A stretch of 64,000 bases of DNA from positions 78,484,872-78,548,871 of the forward strand of contig CM043953.1 in the NCBI GenBank assembly GCA_014529385.2, in the 5' to 3' direction. Origin of the DNA: Adiantum capillus-veneris (lineage: Eukaryota; Streptophyta; Polypodiopsida; Polypodiales; Pteridaceae). The notes below the pieces were generated by a model. That model saw nothing but the letters and a program-made list of their open reading frames with translations. It had not been told where the DNA came from and ran no database searches. The position numbers and the translations under genes were made by a program. Shown here piece after piece: positions 33,971 through 44,898 of this stretch; within the stretch, counting starts at the first letter, position 1, and each line of letters starts with the position of its first letter.

Positions 33971-36900
33971 GCCATGCAAGCAACAGAGAAGGCCAAGACG
34001 AAGCTCAACCAAAAAGAAAAGTTGCAAGAGCTACCAACATACCAACTGAAGAGTATAACACCACAGTGTTCACTGAAAGATTCAGAGCGAAGAGGAACAC
34101 CAGGTAGAGCTGCAACTTCTACCAAAAGAAGTATATGATGTCGCCACGAAGCCCCAGACTAAATATGCCAATAGGAGGCTTGGTCTCAAAGAGTTTTTAC
34201 GAACAAGATCCGTGAGGAGTGGACTTACAAAAGGCTTACGAGCTTTTTTCCATGATCAAAGAAGATGGAAGCGCTCAAATCTAAGACCCACAAGGGAACA
34301 AGGTTGAAGTGGTGATTACCAAGGAAATAGTGGCAGAGGCACTCAAACTGCCAACATAAGGAATGATGATGAGGGCAAGAGATAGAAAGACGGCAGGTAC
34401 TTTCACCAAGGAAGCCGTCGCTGCGACATTTGCCGACCTCATCCACAAGTAGGTGGAAGAGCCCACAAGGTTGTACCATTAGCATTTCCACTTCCTTGCC
34501 AAAATACCACCAAGGTATACAACACCAAATCATGCGGTTGCCACGACCTTTACACAAGCTCTCAAATCAACCACCAAGCAACCAATTGACCACGCACAAT
34601 ATGTCTTGTCCACATTGAAAGGGACAAAGAAAGAAGTGAAAATCACTTATCTGGGTGCACCAGAGGTTTTGACAAGGATTGCTTACCATGTCATTGACAT
34701 GGCAGACAACTTGCCACCTGCCCCAGATCAGAACACTTGGATGGTGTTAGCACAACCTTCTCCTCGAGCTACAAGATCTGCCAAGAGATCCTACAAATCT
34801 GATGAAGAGTCTGTTAAGAGCCCGCCAGAATGGCACAGCAGTGAAAGCTCGGATAACGAGGAAAGGAGAGCTTGAATTGAAGAAATGAAGAGAAAAGCCG
34901 TGGTAGCACACCGGGAGGAACCTGTGCCAAAGGAACCCAGATTTGAAAGAGAGAAGCACTCTTACGAACACAGCCACCAAGCACAAGGTAAAGACCCAAC
35001 AAAGTGGGTGCCCATTGATCTTAAAGGACCAATAACCAAGCATCATACTAGAAAGCAGGCTGAAGATCCCACAGAATCCCTGGAAAAGATGTATCAAGAA
35101 GCAGAAGCCTTGAAGATGAGGGAAGCCCAAGAAGTGGCAAGAAAAGCGAAAGGGGCGGAAGAACAAAAAAATCAGGCAGAGAAAGCAACCGAACAAGGAG
35201 TAGCACAACACGATCAAGATGATGTGTCTCTTCTCCCTGAACATCATGATCCCCCCATGTCTAGCCCACCACCTTCACCAACAGATAGAGCCAAAGGACC
35301 TAAACCCACCTAGGAGGCAGAGCCTGAACAAAGTAAGGCAGCTGAGTGTATAGAAGAGCATCAAAAAGAGCATGATGAAGAGCCAGGGACGAAAAGGGCA
35401 ACAAGTCCTGAACCAAATGACAACACAAAGTTTGAGGAATCAAGAGAACATGAGGCCGAGGAAACACCCTCTACCTCAACACAGCAAGCCAAGGTCGAGG
35501 CATCCACAAAGCCGTAGGATGACCAAATAGAAGAGTATCGGCCACAACCACAAAGGCAACAGCAAACAACCGCCATGACGCTGCAAAGAACACACAAGAA
35601 GCTGCAGAAACATCAAGTCAACTGGCACAAAACGAAGACTTGCAATCAAACGAGGAGGTCATTCTGTAAGTTAATGAGTATGCTAAGCAAATGCAGGACA
35701 TGACTGAACAACTTTGCTCAGCAGCACTAAGTCGTTTCACAAGGGCCAAAGAATTAGAGATGGTGATTGACGCACTCCAAGGGGAGTTAGACGACCGACT
35801 CAATGTCATCACCAATTTACAAAGGCAAGTGCAGGAGTTAAAAGAGGAAGCTGAACAACATCATCTCGCAAGAGATAACAACAGAAAGAAATGGAGGAGC
35901 TTCGAAATTTGCTTACAAAATTGTCAGATGCATGCACGACAAAAGATGAACAGCTGACAAAAGTCACAAATGAACTTCTAACCACGACCATGTCAGTTCA
36001 AAAGATTCAGGTTCAATTGGATATAGCCAATGCCTCCCTACAGTACTCGGAACAAAGAATAAATGATCAGGAAATTTTCCTACGACAAATCAGAGAAAAT
36101 CCCGCAGTGGCCTTGATCAAAGGAACATATGAGGTCTACAAGGCATTAGAGAAGAAAGATGAAGACCTTGAGCTGGAGCTTAAGTTGGAGCAGTCTCAAC
36201 GCAGAGACCTGGCTTTGATGCGGGTCCAAAGAGAAGACGAGCTACTGAAACAAATAGTAGAACTTAAAAGAGTCAACCAGCTATTAAGAGAGGGACGACC
36301 GAAAACCCAAGAGGAGGCAAGCACTTCAGAGCAGCCCCATGTAGAGATCCCCTCTATTTCATTTGCTGAGATGGAGACGTAGCCAGCCGAAGAGCTAAGT
36401 GGCATGGAAGAGTTTCAAATACACATGATTGAATCAGACACAGTGCCAATGGTCTAGCTCTCAAAGGCTGAAGAAGATGCACTGAAGGAACAAATTACAC
36501 AAGAGGTAGATGAGCAGTGGAAAGCACCAATGGATTGGGAGCTGAGAGTTCTTCTCCATCAACATTACACAACTCACTCCCAATCAAATTAATGCGCAAT
36601 GGCACCAACAATCCCTGCCCTATTCTCTGCTTAAAGTTGAGTTGCTACAAGTGAAAGAAAGGCTTTACACCAAAATGCAAGGCGAGGGTGCAGATCAAGA
36701 CCACCCAAAGTGGAGGCTGAGCTAGTTGAACAAGAATCCAAGGTACTTGATTCTGTTCACAAGAGCACCTACGGCCCTGCAAAGGAATCAAACTTTCTGT
36801 CATGTACCACGAGTAAGAACTTGGCAAGCACACGCGGCACTACTAAAGAAGCGGCCAACTTGGTTGAATTACCCAAGATTGCATGCTCTAGACAAGGGAC

Positions 36901-37423
36901 CTCCAACGGAGGAGTACATGGTGAAAATCCTAACGGGTGTCATGTCCTTCTTGAGAAGTCTACCAGATTTATCATGTGCAATGTTATACAAAATCTGTCG
37001 AATGCTGCTCACATGCATCAAATTATTCCATGAGCCAGAGTAAGTAGGCAGCCCGTGGATGTCATTCCTCAAGGGTAACAAGGGTTGTGCTATGATCTCA
37101 GTGGGAAACCTTCCAAAGAAGTCCTCTATGGCTTCTACGGCAGATGTATTTTTTTACCGTCTCACAATATGCTAGCGTTTGAGGAAGCATTCTACACAAG
37201 GTTCTTCACTTGGCGAACAAAAATATTTGGGCCAGTGATCAGCAACCTAACATCAGGCTTTGTAGGCTACTCAGTAGTGGAGCTGAAAAACAAAGTCACC
37301 ATGCAATTCTTGCAAGTGCTAGATAAAGAGAGGAAGAACCGATACCAAAAGGCACTCAATACGCTTAAAGACCGCCTCGCCAACCTCAACCCAAAGACTA
37401 GTTCAGCCCATAAAGCTGTGTGA
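33970..37423 (+). pseudogene. Third ORF of copy B, decayed, about 1,100 codons
   Basis: N-terminal region about 33970-34875 (PKRKVARATNIP, LPKEVYDVATKP, STIKEDGSAQI-like, PPRYTTPNHAVATTFTQALKSTTKQ, VKITYLGAPEVLTRIAYHVID), aligned with copy C residues 1-250. Acidic/Lys-rich linker 34885-35600. Coiled coil about 35690-36360 (AKELEMVIDALQGELDDR, ELRNLLTKLSDACTTKDEQLTKV, LELELKLEQSQRRDL). C-terminal region 36480-37423, ending RYQKALNTLKDRLANLNPKTSS, only about 17 bp before the polypurine tract. Many frame changes and stops. No signal peptide or membrane span is seen, so it does not look like a classical envelope protein. Confidence 0.7.
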
Positions 37424-37437
37424 AGGGGGGATGACAC

Positions 37438-37454
37438 AGACAAGGAGGGGGGAA
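37438..37454 (+). other. Polypurine tract of copy B
   Basis: ACAAGGAGGGGGGAA immediately precedes the 3' LTR start TGTTAGCAGCAAGC. It is the plus-strand priming site in reverse transcription. Confidence 0.8.
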
Positions 37455-37862
37455 TGTTAGCAGCAAGCTAACATGGATCCCATGAATACCATTTTTCGGA
37501 TCTCTCATTGTAAAACACTTATTATTTTTTATAAATCGAGAATATTGTAACTCCTATTTTTCTGATAAACCTTGTAAATGATGAGCCGAGGCTACAAGCT
37601 TCCAAATTGTATCAACCTGTCATTACTTATCTTTAGTTAGAGCTCCCAATTTTGACCACCAGAAACCTTGGCTAAGGTACACAAGCCATTTTTGTAAGTT
37701 TTGGATAATAAAATACACAGCGTGAGCTAACGGAGCTCACTTCTCTCCTTCTCGTGCTTCCTACTCCCTCCCCAATTGTCACATTGCAGTCGTGTTGTTG
37801 TGTTGCAACCGCAGGTAAGAGCATTATAAATTGACGTAAACACATCACAGTAATTCGTAGAT
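37455..37862 (+). repeat. LTR shared by copy B (3') and copy D (5')
   Basis: Begins TGTTAGCAGCAAGCTAACATGG after the polypurine tract. It contains GATAATAAAATACAC. It ends between 37849 (CATCACA) and 37862, before TTTTGGCGTCGTCGACCC, which resembles an Athila-type primer-binding site. On its left is the end of copy B and on its right the start of copy D, so one LTR serves both. Confidence 0.65.
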
Positions 37863-37883
37863 TTTGGCGTCGTCGACCCGTGG
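37863..37883 (+). other. Probable primer-binding site of copy D
   Basis: TTTGGCGTCGTCGACCCGTGG, comparable with TTTGGCGCCTTTGCCGGGGA of copy C but with several changes. The position, directly after the LTR, supports the call. Confidence 0.5.
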
Positions 37884-40800
37884 CCTAATTTCATCATAAG
37901 TAGGAATTTACACTTCAAAATCAAAAACTAAGCATAGGCGGGGTATTGGGGCATCATTGCTAAGCATTTAAGTGCATTCTGGGTCGAAACAACTAGGTCA
38001 AAAATCCATTGTTGTTAATAATCACAATTTTGGCACTTGACCTAAAGTGGGGTTTGAGACCATAAGCATGTGTGCTTAAGTCTTATAAACCTGTCCTAGA
38101 AGTTTCAGTACATTTGGATGTCGTTTGATGCTGTAACGAATGTGATTTGTTGGCCGATGAGCGATTGGCTTTTGGTGATTTTAGTCACTTGAGTGTAGCT
38201 TGATTTAGATGCGTGTTGTTAGTTGTTTTCCAAAAGATTGACAACCTCTTGTAGCCTCATGTACTAGTTGAGTCAGCTTCATCCCATGGATTGACAATTT
38301 AATCGTGGTTCTCGCTAAAACTGCAATAAGATAGGATAGTAAGGTTAGACACGCGTCCCACAAATGCTAAGATTTTGAGTGCATCCTAAACAAAACAAGG
38401 TTAGATCAAATTTTCCCTATCAATAATAAGAAATTTTGTGACAAGTGGCTAAAACATGGATTTGAGACCCTAGGCACTTGTTTCTAAACTCTTTCTATTC
38501 AACCTATGAGTTTGGTGATGTTTGAATCTTGATTGCTTGGTTAACCGTCAAGATTTGCTTGCCGTTGTGAATATTGACTTTGTTGTTTGACATACAATTA
38601 AGCATTGCATTGAGTGGATAGGGAATGAGTGTGTTTTCCAAGATATTGGCAACCTCATGTAGTTTCCATGCACAAATCATGTTAGCTACATGATACATCC
38701 CATGTTTTAAAATTTATATACATGGTTCCCGCTACGTCTACAATAAGACAGAGTGAGGCTTGGTATGCAAAGAGCCCAAAAATTTGGCACCCTTGTTGAG
38801 GACAAAATGACCTAAACCAGAGAAAACCTTAACACTTGGATATCATTGTCCATCGCTTCCTCTAAGATAACCTAGAGAAAAACACCTGTTTTAGAAACTG
38901 CATAGTTGAAGGGTGCCATCTTTAGCTTTGCAGAGGTGTCTTGGGAATAGTTTCACTTTTCAAGGACCTTTTAGGCATAGATTAGGATGTTTTTGAGTGA
39001 TTGATGAGCTAGGCTATACTAGAATTTTTAAGTTAACATTAATTTCACACAAAAAGAAGAATGAAATCAGTGTTTGTAGACACTTTTCATTACCCTAGTT
39101 GTTGATTTGATTGGGGGTAGGTGAAGTAGTCAACTTGGTGGATTTTCTACCTAAACTATCATCAATGAGTTACTCCTTGAATTTCAAAGTTTCCAAGTTC
39201 TGAATTCCTAAGGTAACCTTAAAAGATGACCAAACCAAGTTTTAGGCCAAAAATTGGTCTTGGGAGAGCTGCATGAACATTGTGGTAATCCAAACTAGTA
39301 TCAATTTTTTTTTCAAGGTTGGTTATAGAAGAGATTATTGTCTCTTGAATGATTGATGCATGCAAATTTGATGCTTTGTAAAAGACCTAAATGATATCAA
39401 AATTCTAGAAAAGTGCAATTCCTCTTTGGTATGAGGTCAAAATTTAACTTTAAGCTTAGGAGTACCTTGTTAAGGTAAAGTATAAACACTTTTGTGAAGG
39501 CTCATGTACACATTTCATGCCAGATCTACTTCCACCTTTGATCAATAGGTAAGTGAATAAGTACACCAAAACTTATTTAAAGTGATTAAGGACTCTTTGA
39601 AAGTCTTCAAACACCTCTTATTTACTATGGAAACTATCAAAAGGTGAAAATCTTGCAAATTTAGACATCATGATAAATTATCATGCTTATTATCTACAGT
39701 CCTTGAATTTTGAATTCTTCATCATTTGGGCATACCACAAGCTAGACCGTAGTGAACAGAGCCTCTAATTCAAATGTGGAGTCACTAAGAATTGTAAAGT
39801 GTCAATTGGACCTAATTGTCTCTTAGGTTCAATAGCAGGTGAAAAAATTGGCTTAGAAGCTTGAAAATTGATCCAAACCTCATAAATTTGTCAAATGACC
39901 TATCTATAGTGTGCACATCTAGTGAAGCTAAAAAAATTGGACAAAATTCCTTATTGCAAACTAAGAGATAATAAGCATGCTTATTATCTCGTGCTCTAGA
40001 ATCTTACCTTTTTGAACTTTTTTTAAGGGAGATTTGATTTATGATGTTAACATGGTGCATGTGTCAAAGTTCAAGTGACTTGAAAACGTTTTGACTGAGT
40101 TAGTCACTTATATTATATCAGATTCTATCAACCATTAAAATAGGTGATATTTGTGCAACAATTATTGAAATTTGTTAAGGACTGATTTAGAGCTCTTTGA
40201 ACACTCCCTTAAAAGTCCCTTAACCAATATGTATCATCAAAAGTGCAAAAAGATGGTTTTCATTACCAATAAATAATAATTGTTCTTATTGTATCGTCTC
40301 AATGAGAGAAGGAAATTTTGAAATCTTTTTGGTTGCAAGGGGCAAAGCACCTATCACACAACTAGCTTGAAAAACTTGGACTCATTTGGACACTGTTTGC
40401 TACTAAAACCTACTTGAGATTTTAGAAATTGAAGGTTGAAAATTGGTCCTTTGACTATTTTTGCAATTCAAGAGTAAAACTTTTTGGCCAACAAATATTT
40501 TACATACTTAAAGCTAATAGGCTGACTAGTAGACTATTTAGTTTTGCAAGACTGGTTGAGAACAAGCTTGAATTAAGAGACAATTTAGAAAAGGAGAATT
40601 ACAACAATTGGATCGGGTTGGTATTAAATTGGAAGACTAGGTATTTAATTTATTAATAATTATCGGTCTTTGTGTAAAAAAGATTAGATCATGTACAAGA
40701 AATTTAGGGTTTTAATCAAGATATAGAGAGCAAAGTGTCAATTGAAGAGAGTGTTAATCGAGGGGGACCGCTAGAAACATTTGTGTAGAAGTACTAGACA

Positions 40801-40900
40801 CTCACTCCTAATCAAGCTCATACATGATTTCCTTTTCCATTTCTTTGGGTGTCAAGACCTCGCTACAACTCAAGCATATATTGACCTTTTACAAGACCAA
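37884..40900 (+). other. gag leader of copy D with tandem units
   Basis: Noncoding. Two units of about 400 bp (about 37960-38355 and 38360-38770) share TTTGAGACC, GTTCTCGCT/GTTCCCGCT and CAATAAGA phrases. From about 38870 the text aligns with the leader of copy B (27.2 kb on), including CCTAGAG-AAAA and TTTAGAAAC-GCATAG. The later part holds palindrome array D. Confidence 0.65.
39673..40292 (+). repeat. Palindrome array D (GATAATAAGCA and its complement)
   Basis: Sites at 39673-39694 (left arm degenerate, right arm GCTTATTATC intact), 39967-39988 (perfect; symmetry extends to 26 bp at 39965-39990) and a decayed one near 40271-40292. Spacing 294 and about 300 bp. The following text, GGGCATACCACAAGCTAGACC, matches the text that follows the palindromes in copy B (AGCATACCACAAGGTCAAGC), so the units correspond although the palindrome differs. 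Confidence 0.75.
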
Positions 40901-40924
40901 TAGTCATGGGGCTTTGATTTATGT

Positions 40925-41470
40925 CAGCCTTTTCTGAGGAATGTGGTTAGAATTGATGTATATAGTGTGGAGTTCAAACAGGAGGTTAGAGCCAATAAGC
41001 ACGAAACCTTCTAGATGTACCAAACTAGCACACAATACTTGAAGATTGTGAATCCTCATAGTGTGGATAAATGGGGATTGGAAATTGATACACTGATTCT
41101 AGACATGACCACTAATGAAGGACCATTTAAGTTTTAACTAGAAGGCTATGATAAAAATGACATCAAACCTCTCAAATGTATATTTATTGATAAGCCAAGA
41201 CTAGATGTCTATTGTTGGGAGGAGAATTATGCGGGATAGCTCATGCCAAACCAAGGCATTGGACACCCTTAAATATAATGTATATTTTTAAGCAAGGAGA
41301 ATCTTATACGCAACCTTCCTACAAATCTTTAGGGATTGTTTTAACAAGAAATTTGTTATGATGACCCTGAGAGAGATTAAACAAATGAAATAGAATGGCT
41401 ACTCAATCATGGATATGATCTTGGAAATGGGATCTAAAATGGATCACAAAAATGTACCAATAGAAAGATA
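40925..41470 (+). pseudogene. gag start of copy D, truncated
   Basis: Decayed frames give STQYLKIVNPHSVDKWGLEIDTLIL, EGPFKF-stop-LEGYDKNDIKPLK and NGYSIMDMILEMG, in the same order as copy B gag residues. Ends near 41470 where the dense palindrome array begins. The rest of this element is missing. Confidence 0.7.
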
Positions 41471-41480
41471 TTATGATAGA

Positions 41481-42240
41481 CCAATTAGCATACTATGTAT
41501 GCTAATTAGCATACTGTTTGTGCCAATTGGCATAAATAGTATGCTAATTAGCATACTGTTTGTGCCAATTGGCATAAATAGTATGCTAATAAGCATATCT
41601 TTGCTGGTTTCAAGGAGAAGAGATGACAGGTCTCTGCATCCTGTGTATGTTAATTAGCATATTGTTTAGTTATGCTAATTAGCATAGTTTTGTTGGTTTC
41701 AAGGAGAAGGGATGGCAGATTTTTGTATATTGTGTATGCTAATTAGCATACTATACTGAGTGGAAGTTAGTACAAACAAAAATGTACAATATGCCAATTG
41801 AAGGTATTCTAATTAGCATATTTTCTATGCCAGTAGGCATAGACAGTATGCTAATTAGCATACCTTTGTTGGTTTTAAGGAGAAGAGATAATAGCTCTCT
41901 ATATACTGTGTATGCTAATAAGCATACCATGTATGCTAATTAGCATATTGTATGATGGTTTCAAGAAGGGATGGTAGCTTTCTATATACTGTGTATGCTA
42001 ATTAGCATACTATCTTGTGAGTGGAAGTTAGCAAAAACAAAAATCCACAGTATGCTAATTGAAGAAATGCTAATTAGCATACCATGTATGCTAATTATTA
42101 TATTGTTTATGCTAGTTGACATAGACAGTATTCTAATTAGCATACCATTGTTGGTTTCAAGGAGAAAACATGGCAGCTTCTTGTATACTGTATATGCTAA
42201 ATAGAATAATATGGTATGCTGTGAGTGGAAGTTATCACAA
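41481..42240. repeat. Dense array of 18-bp palindromes (GTATGCTAATTAGCATAC)
   Basis: Perfect 18-bp copies at 41497-41514, 41539-41556, 41734-41751, 41846-41863 and 41993-42010, with one- or two-mismatch copies near 41581, 41645, 41670, 41804, 41910, 41931, 42065 and 42128. A second palindrome, TGCCAATTGGCA, alternates with it at the left end (41521, 41563). Larger units of about 200-260 bp are marked by GAGTGGAAGTTA at about 41757, 42016 and 42221 and by GGTTTCAAGGAGAA. It joins copy D gag on one side and the copy C third ORF on the other. Confidence 0.85.
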
Positions 42241-43220
42241 ACAAAAATGCGAGCGACATATTGCTCCTCCTCTATTCTCTTTTTCGTTTTTATCACTTCA
42301 AACTTCATCAAAGGGAAAGGCAGGCTGGGTTGCATCCACTCTTCATGGAACACTTTTGTGTCTAATCCCTGAAGTCTAATGGAGATTAGGAGTCTCCTCT
42401 CCCATTCCAATTCCACCTTGGCACTCTCCTCTGTTGACTTTTCTATTTGGTCATGGAGCCTTTGTTCTTCTTCTTCAGAGATTCCTGAAGTTGAGGTCAC
42501 CTCGTGAACTGGGGCTGGATCTTCAATTGTGGTTGCCTCTCCAGTTTCTGGTAGCTCTATGGCTGCTCCACCTGATTCTTCTTGTGGTGTCTCTGTCTCT
42601 CTTCTTTGTTGCTCTTGTAGATCTTGGAGCTGTTTGCGGAGGGTCTCATTCTCTGTTCTTAGTGTTTGATTTTCTAAAGTGAGCCTCTCGTCTGCTGCCA
42701 ATGATCCCTCCGCAATGTGCAACCTTTGCACTTTCTCTAATCTTAGCTCTCTTTGTAAGCTTCGTACCTGGTCTTCCAGAGCTGGTACAAGAGCTCCCTC
42801 TTGTTCGGTTCCTGTTCTGCTAGATCTAGGGGTAGTCCTGAGTCTAGTGATTGTTCTTTCTTGGAGCTCGACTTTTTCCCTTAGCTCAATGAGCTCATCT
42901 TTAGCCGCCTCCAAGTCGTCTTCCATCCGCTCCCTTGCTTCCTGTGCACTTGTTACTTCTCTTGAAGCCTCGGCTAGCTGGAGTATCAAGCCGTCTCTCT
43001 CGTTTTCCGCATCGTAGAGTGATGCTTTATGACTTTCAGATTCAGTCATAGCATTCTCTAATTTCTTCTGCAACTTGGCTTCCCTTTGTTTGGCTGTCTC
43101 AATCTCCACTTCCTTTGCCTTGGATCTTTCCTTGATCTTGCTGAGCAGTTCATGCACCATGTGCATGTCTTTTTCATCTTCTTCTGTCAACTCTAAAGAT
43201 TTTTCTGCCACCACCTCCAC
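41982..43220 (-). CDS. Third ORF of copy C, coiled-coil part, with foreign C-terminus
   Basis: 412 codons from the first Met. Residues about 1-245 are a strong coiled coil with leucine heptads (KIKERSKAKEVEIETAKQREAKLQKKL, LENQTLRTENETLRKQLQDLQEQQ). Residues 250-300 are acidic (EEEEQRLHDQIEKSTEESAKVELEWERRL, which aligns with copy B near 36.48-36.56 kb). After about residue 325 the frame runs into the dense palindrome array and becomes Ile/Ser-rich repeats (MLISI), which are not part of the original protein. The frame upstream (to about 43.3 kb) continues without Met. Probably once continuous with the ORF at 43321-44898, which is in another frame. Confidence 0.65.
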   Translation of the reverse strand: MEVVAEKSLELTEEDEKDMHMVHELLSKIKERSKAKEVEIETAKQREAKLQKKLENAMTESESHKASLYDAENERDGLILQLAEASREVTSAQEARERMEDDLEAAKDELIELREKVELQERTITRLRTTPRSSRTGTEQEGALVPALEDQVRSLQRELRLEKVQRLHIAEGSLAADERLTLENQTLRTENETLRKQLQDLQEQQRRETETPQEESGGAAIELPETGEATTIEDPAPVHEVTSTSGISEEEEQRLHDQIEKSTEESAKVELEWERRLLISIRLQGLDTKVFHEEWMQPSLPFPLMKFEVIKTKKRIEEEQYVARIFVCDNFHSQHTILFYLAYTVYKKLPCFLLETNNGMLIRILSMSTSINNIIISIHGMLISISSISILWIFVFANFHSQDSMLISIHSI

Positions 43221-43320
43221 TGGTTCGGCTCTTCTAGTACGTTCTGCTCGTCCAGTTTCTCTTCACTCTCTTTTGTACTCTTTATTTTTTCCTCTGTCCC
43301 TCTCTGATCATCTTGTTTTT

Positions 43321-43713
43321 TTAGGTGGATCCCATAGACTGCCTCAAGGCCTCTTCTTCAGTGTACCCTATCGCTACCAGATCCTCATAATCGTTTTTCT
43401 TTTGCTGAATTGGATCTATCTCCTTTTCCTTGGTCCTGACCTCTGGCTTTTCCATACCAGCCGTGTCCATGTCTACTGTGGTCTCTTCCACAATGATTTC
43501 CGTCTTCTTCGGGCTTGGTACATCAGTAAAGAAGGGCTGATTGTCCTCAGTCATCTTGGCTTTCCCTTTGTTTGCTTGCCCGTCTTTCTCTTGAGGTTCA
43601 GTAGACTCGTCTACTTTCTTCTTCCCCTTGTCGTCCTTTTTCAGCTCAACTTTTAAAAGTTGTACTTTCTCTTCAGTGTATGTCTCGACAGGTTGCTGCT
43701 CCAGTATAGCCTC
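43321..43713 (-). pseudogene. Third ORF of copy C, charged linker after an in-frame TGA
   Basis: Same frame as the ORF that ends at 43714, separated only by one TGA. Encodes a Lys/Glu-rich segment (KKDDKGKKKVDESTEPQEKDG) ending YEDLVAIGYTEEEALRQSMGST. The last 20 residues resemble a short helical UBA- or UIM-like ubiquitin-binding motif (GYTEEEALRQS); this is a suggestion from appearance only. A frame change then leads to the coiled-coil part. Confidence 0.55.
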
Positions 43714-44898
43714 TCACTCCTCATAAGCTCTAATATATTGATCATATTGATCAACATGTGGCCTGGCTGAGCTAGTTCCGACTTTAGTGGGGTCTGGAAC
43801 CCACTTTTCTTCAAAGTCCCCCTTTAGAGCTCTTTCCGCTCTAAACTGCTCCACCAGTCTTTCCATTCTTGCCGCTTTCTGACTTTTGGTTTGCTTGGGA
43901 GCAACCTTCTTCTTTGCTTTCTTCATAAGCGGCTCATCCACATTATCTGCAGGTTCTGAAACTATTTCTAGTTTCCTGCGTGCTCTTGTGGACGCCCTCT
44001 TGGATACTTCAGGCTGTTCTTCCTCCTCATCGGCTTCTCTAAGCCACTCATTCTGGGAGGGAACCTTTGGCCATTGATCTCTGGCTCCAATAGCTTCATA
44101 AGCTATTCTTGTCAGAACTTCAGCTCCTCCTATATACTTTGGCTTCTCGTTGTGCATGGCAATTACTTGCTCGTGGATGTGTTGAGCGTAATTCACCTCT
44201 TTTGGCATATTGCTCTTCAATGCCCATGTGATGGTAGTTGCAATGGCATGGGGTGGTGTCGTATACTTTTGCGGTCTTTTACTGCAAATATGGAGAAATT
44301 GGTTGTACAGTCGGCAAAGGGTTGCCGCTCTTTGGTATGCCATATCTCCATAAGTTGCATTCTGTTTCTTGGACCCATAAACCTCTATAGCCTCCCTTCT
44401 TTCCCTGACAGAGCTCCCTTTGTTGTGCAGCTTCAATGCATCTGCAATGAGCTGTGGAGTGCTCTGTACCTCTACTTTCTCTCCATCTATTGCTGTCAAT
44501 GTGGCTTTCCCATCCTTCTGAATGGAGGTTGCCAACTCATACACTCTTCTTGTATCTACACCTGACGGTCTCGAGGTGAAAAATCTGTGCAAGTCTGCCC
44601 TTTCCAGGTACCTGTTGATGTTCTCTGACCTGCTATAATCCACCAATTCTTGTGGGATCATCGGTATATCCACCGCTTGCCCTTGAGGATCTCTGAAAGT
44701 CCCCTGGTAGATCTTTATTCCCTCTTTCTCCAGTACTGCTTCCTCCACCCAAGTTTTGGTTGGCTTGAGGGTTTCTGCTGGAATGTCAAAGGGTTCTGCT
44801 TCTGCAAGAGCATCTTTGATTGTCGGTCTTTTTCTCTTTGTTGCTGATGACTTGGCGGAATCCATGGATCCTGTAACTCCAAGTTCAGAAGTTAGCAT
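43714..44898 (-). CDS. Third ORF of copy C, N-terminal region
   Basis: 394 codons. Begins MLTSELGVTGSMDSAKSSATKRKRPTIKD, with a possible nuclear signal KRKRP; a second Met (MDSAKSS) is a plausible start. A globular-looking region runs to about residue 250 (IPMIPQELVDYSRSENINRYLERADLHRFF, RRVYELATSIQKDGKATL, RPQKYTTPPHAIATTITWALKS, YIGGAEVLTRIAYEAIG), conserved in copies A and B. Basic linkers follow (KKAKKKVAPKQTKSQKAAR). The position after pol is that of the Athila env-like ORF, but no signal peptide or membrane span is visible. It resembles what databases call a putative plant transposon protein domain (from memory). Palindrome array C2 lies 135 bp upstream of the Met. Confidence 0.75.
   Translation of the reverse strand: MLTSELGVTGSMDSAKSSATKRKRPTIKDALAEAEPFDIPAETLKPTKTWVEEAVLEKEGIKIYQGTFRDPQGQAVDIPMIPQELVDYSRSENINRYLERADLHRFFTSRPSGVDTRRVYELATSIQKDGKATLTAIDGEKVEVQSTPQLIADALKLHNKGSSVRERREAIEVYGSKKQNATYGDMAYQRAATLCRLYNQFLHICSKRPQKYTTPPHAIATTITWALKSNMPKEVNYAQHIHEQVIAMHNEKPKYIGGAEVLTRIAYEAIGARDQWPKVPSQNEWLREADEEEEQPEVSKRASTRARRKLEIVSEPADNVDEPLMKKAKKKVAPKQTKSQKAARMERLVEQFRAERALKGDFEEKWVPDPTKVGTSSARPHVDQYDQYIRAYEE

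Larger units (their letters stand above)
26880..37862 (+). mobile_element. Copy B: Athila-like element with most of pol deleted
   Basis: In order: weak 5' LTR remnant, leader with palindrome array, decayed gag with zinc knuckles, a short remnant of pol's C-terminal tail, second leader with a second palindrome array, third ORF, polypurine tract and 3' LTR. RT, RNase H and integrase are missing, so it is non-autonomous as it stands. The same architecture as copy C, at lower coding integrity. Confidence 0.75.

Noticed and set aside
34747-35247. 166-codon minus-strand Phe/Cys-rich frame
   Set aside because: Antisense of the charged linker of the copy B third ORF.
41409-42204. Plus-strand frames with repeated MLISILFVPIGINS
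   Set aside because: They are the palindrome array translated; palindromes without stops stay open on both strands. Not a repeat protein.
43075-43656. 193-codon plus-strand frame with hydrophobic stretches, resembling a membrane protein
   Set aside because: Antisense of the Lys/Glu-rich linker and coiled coil of the third ORF; such antisense frames read Ser/Leu/Phe-rich.
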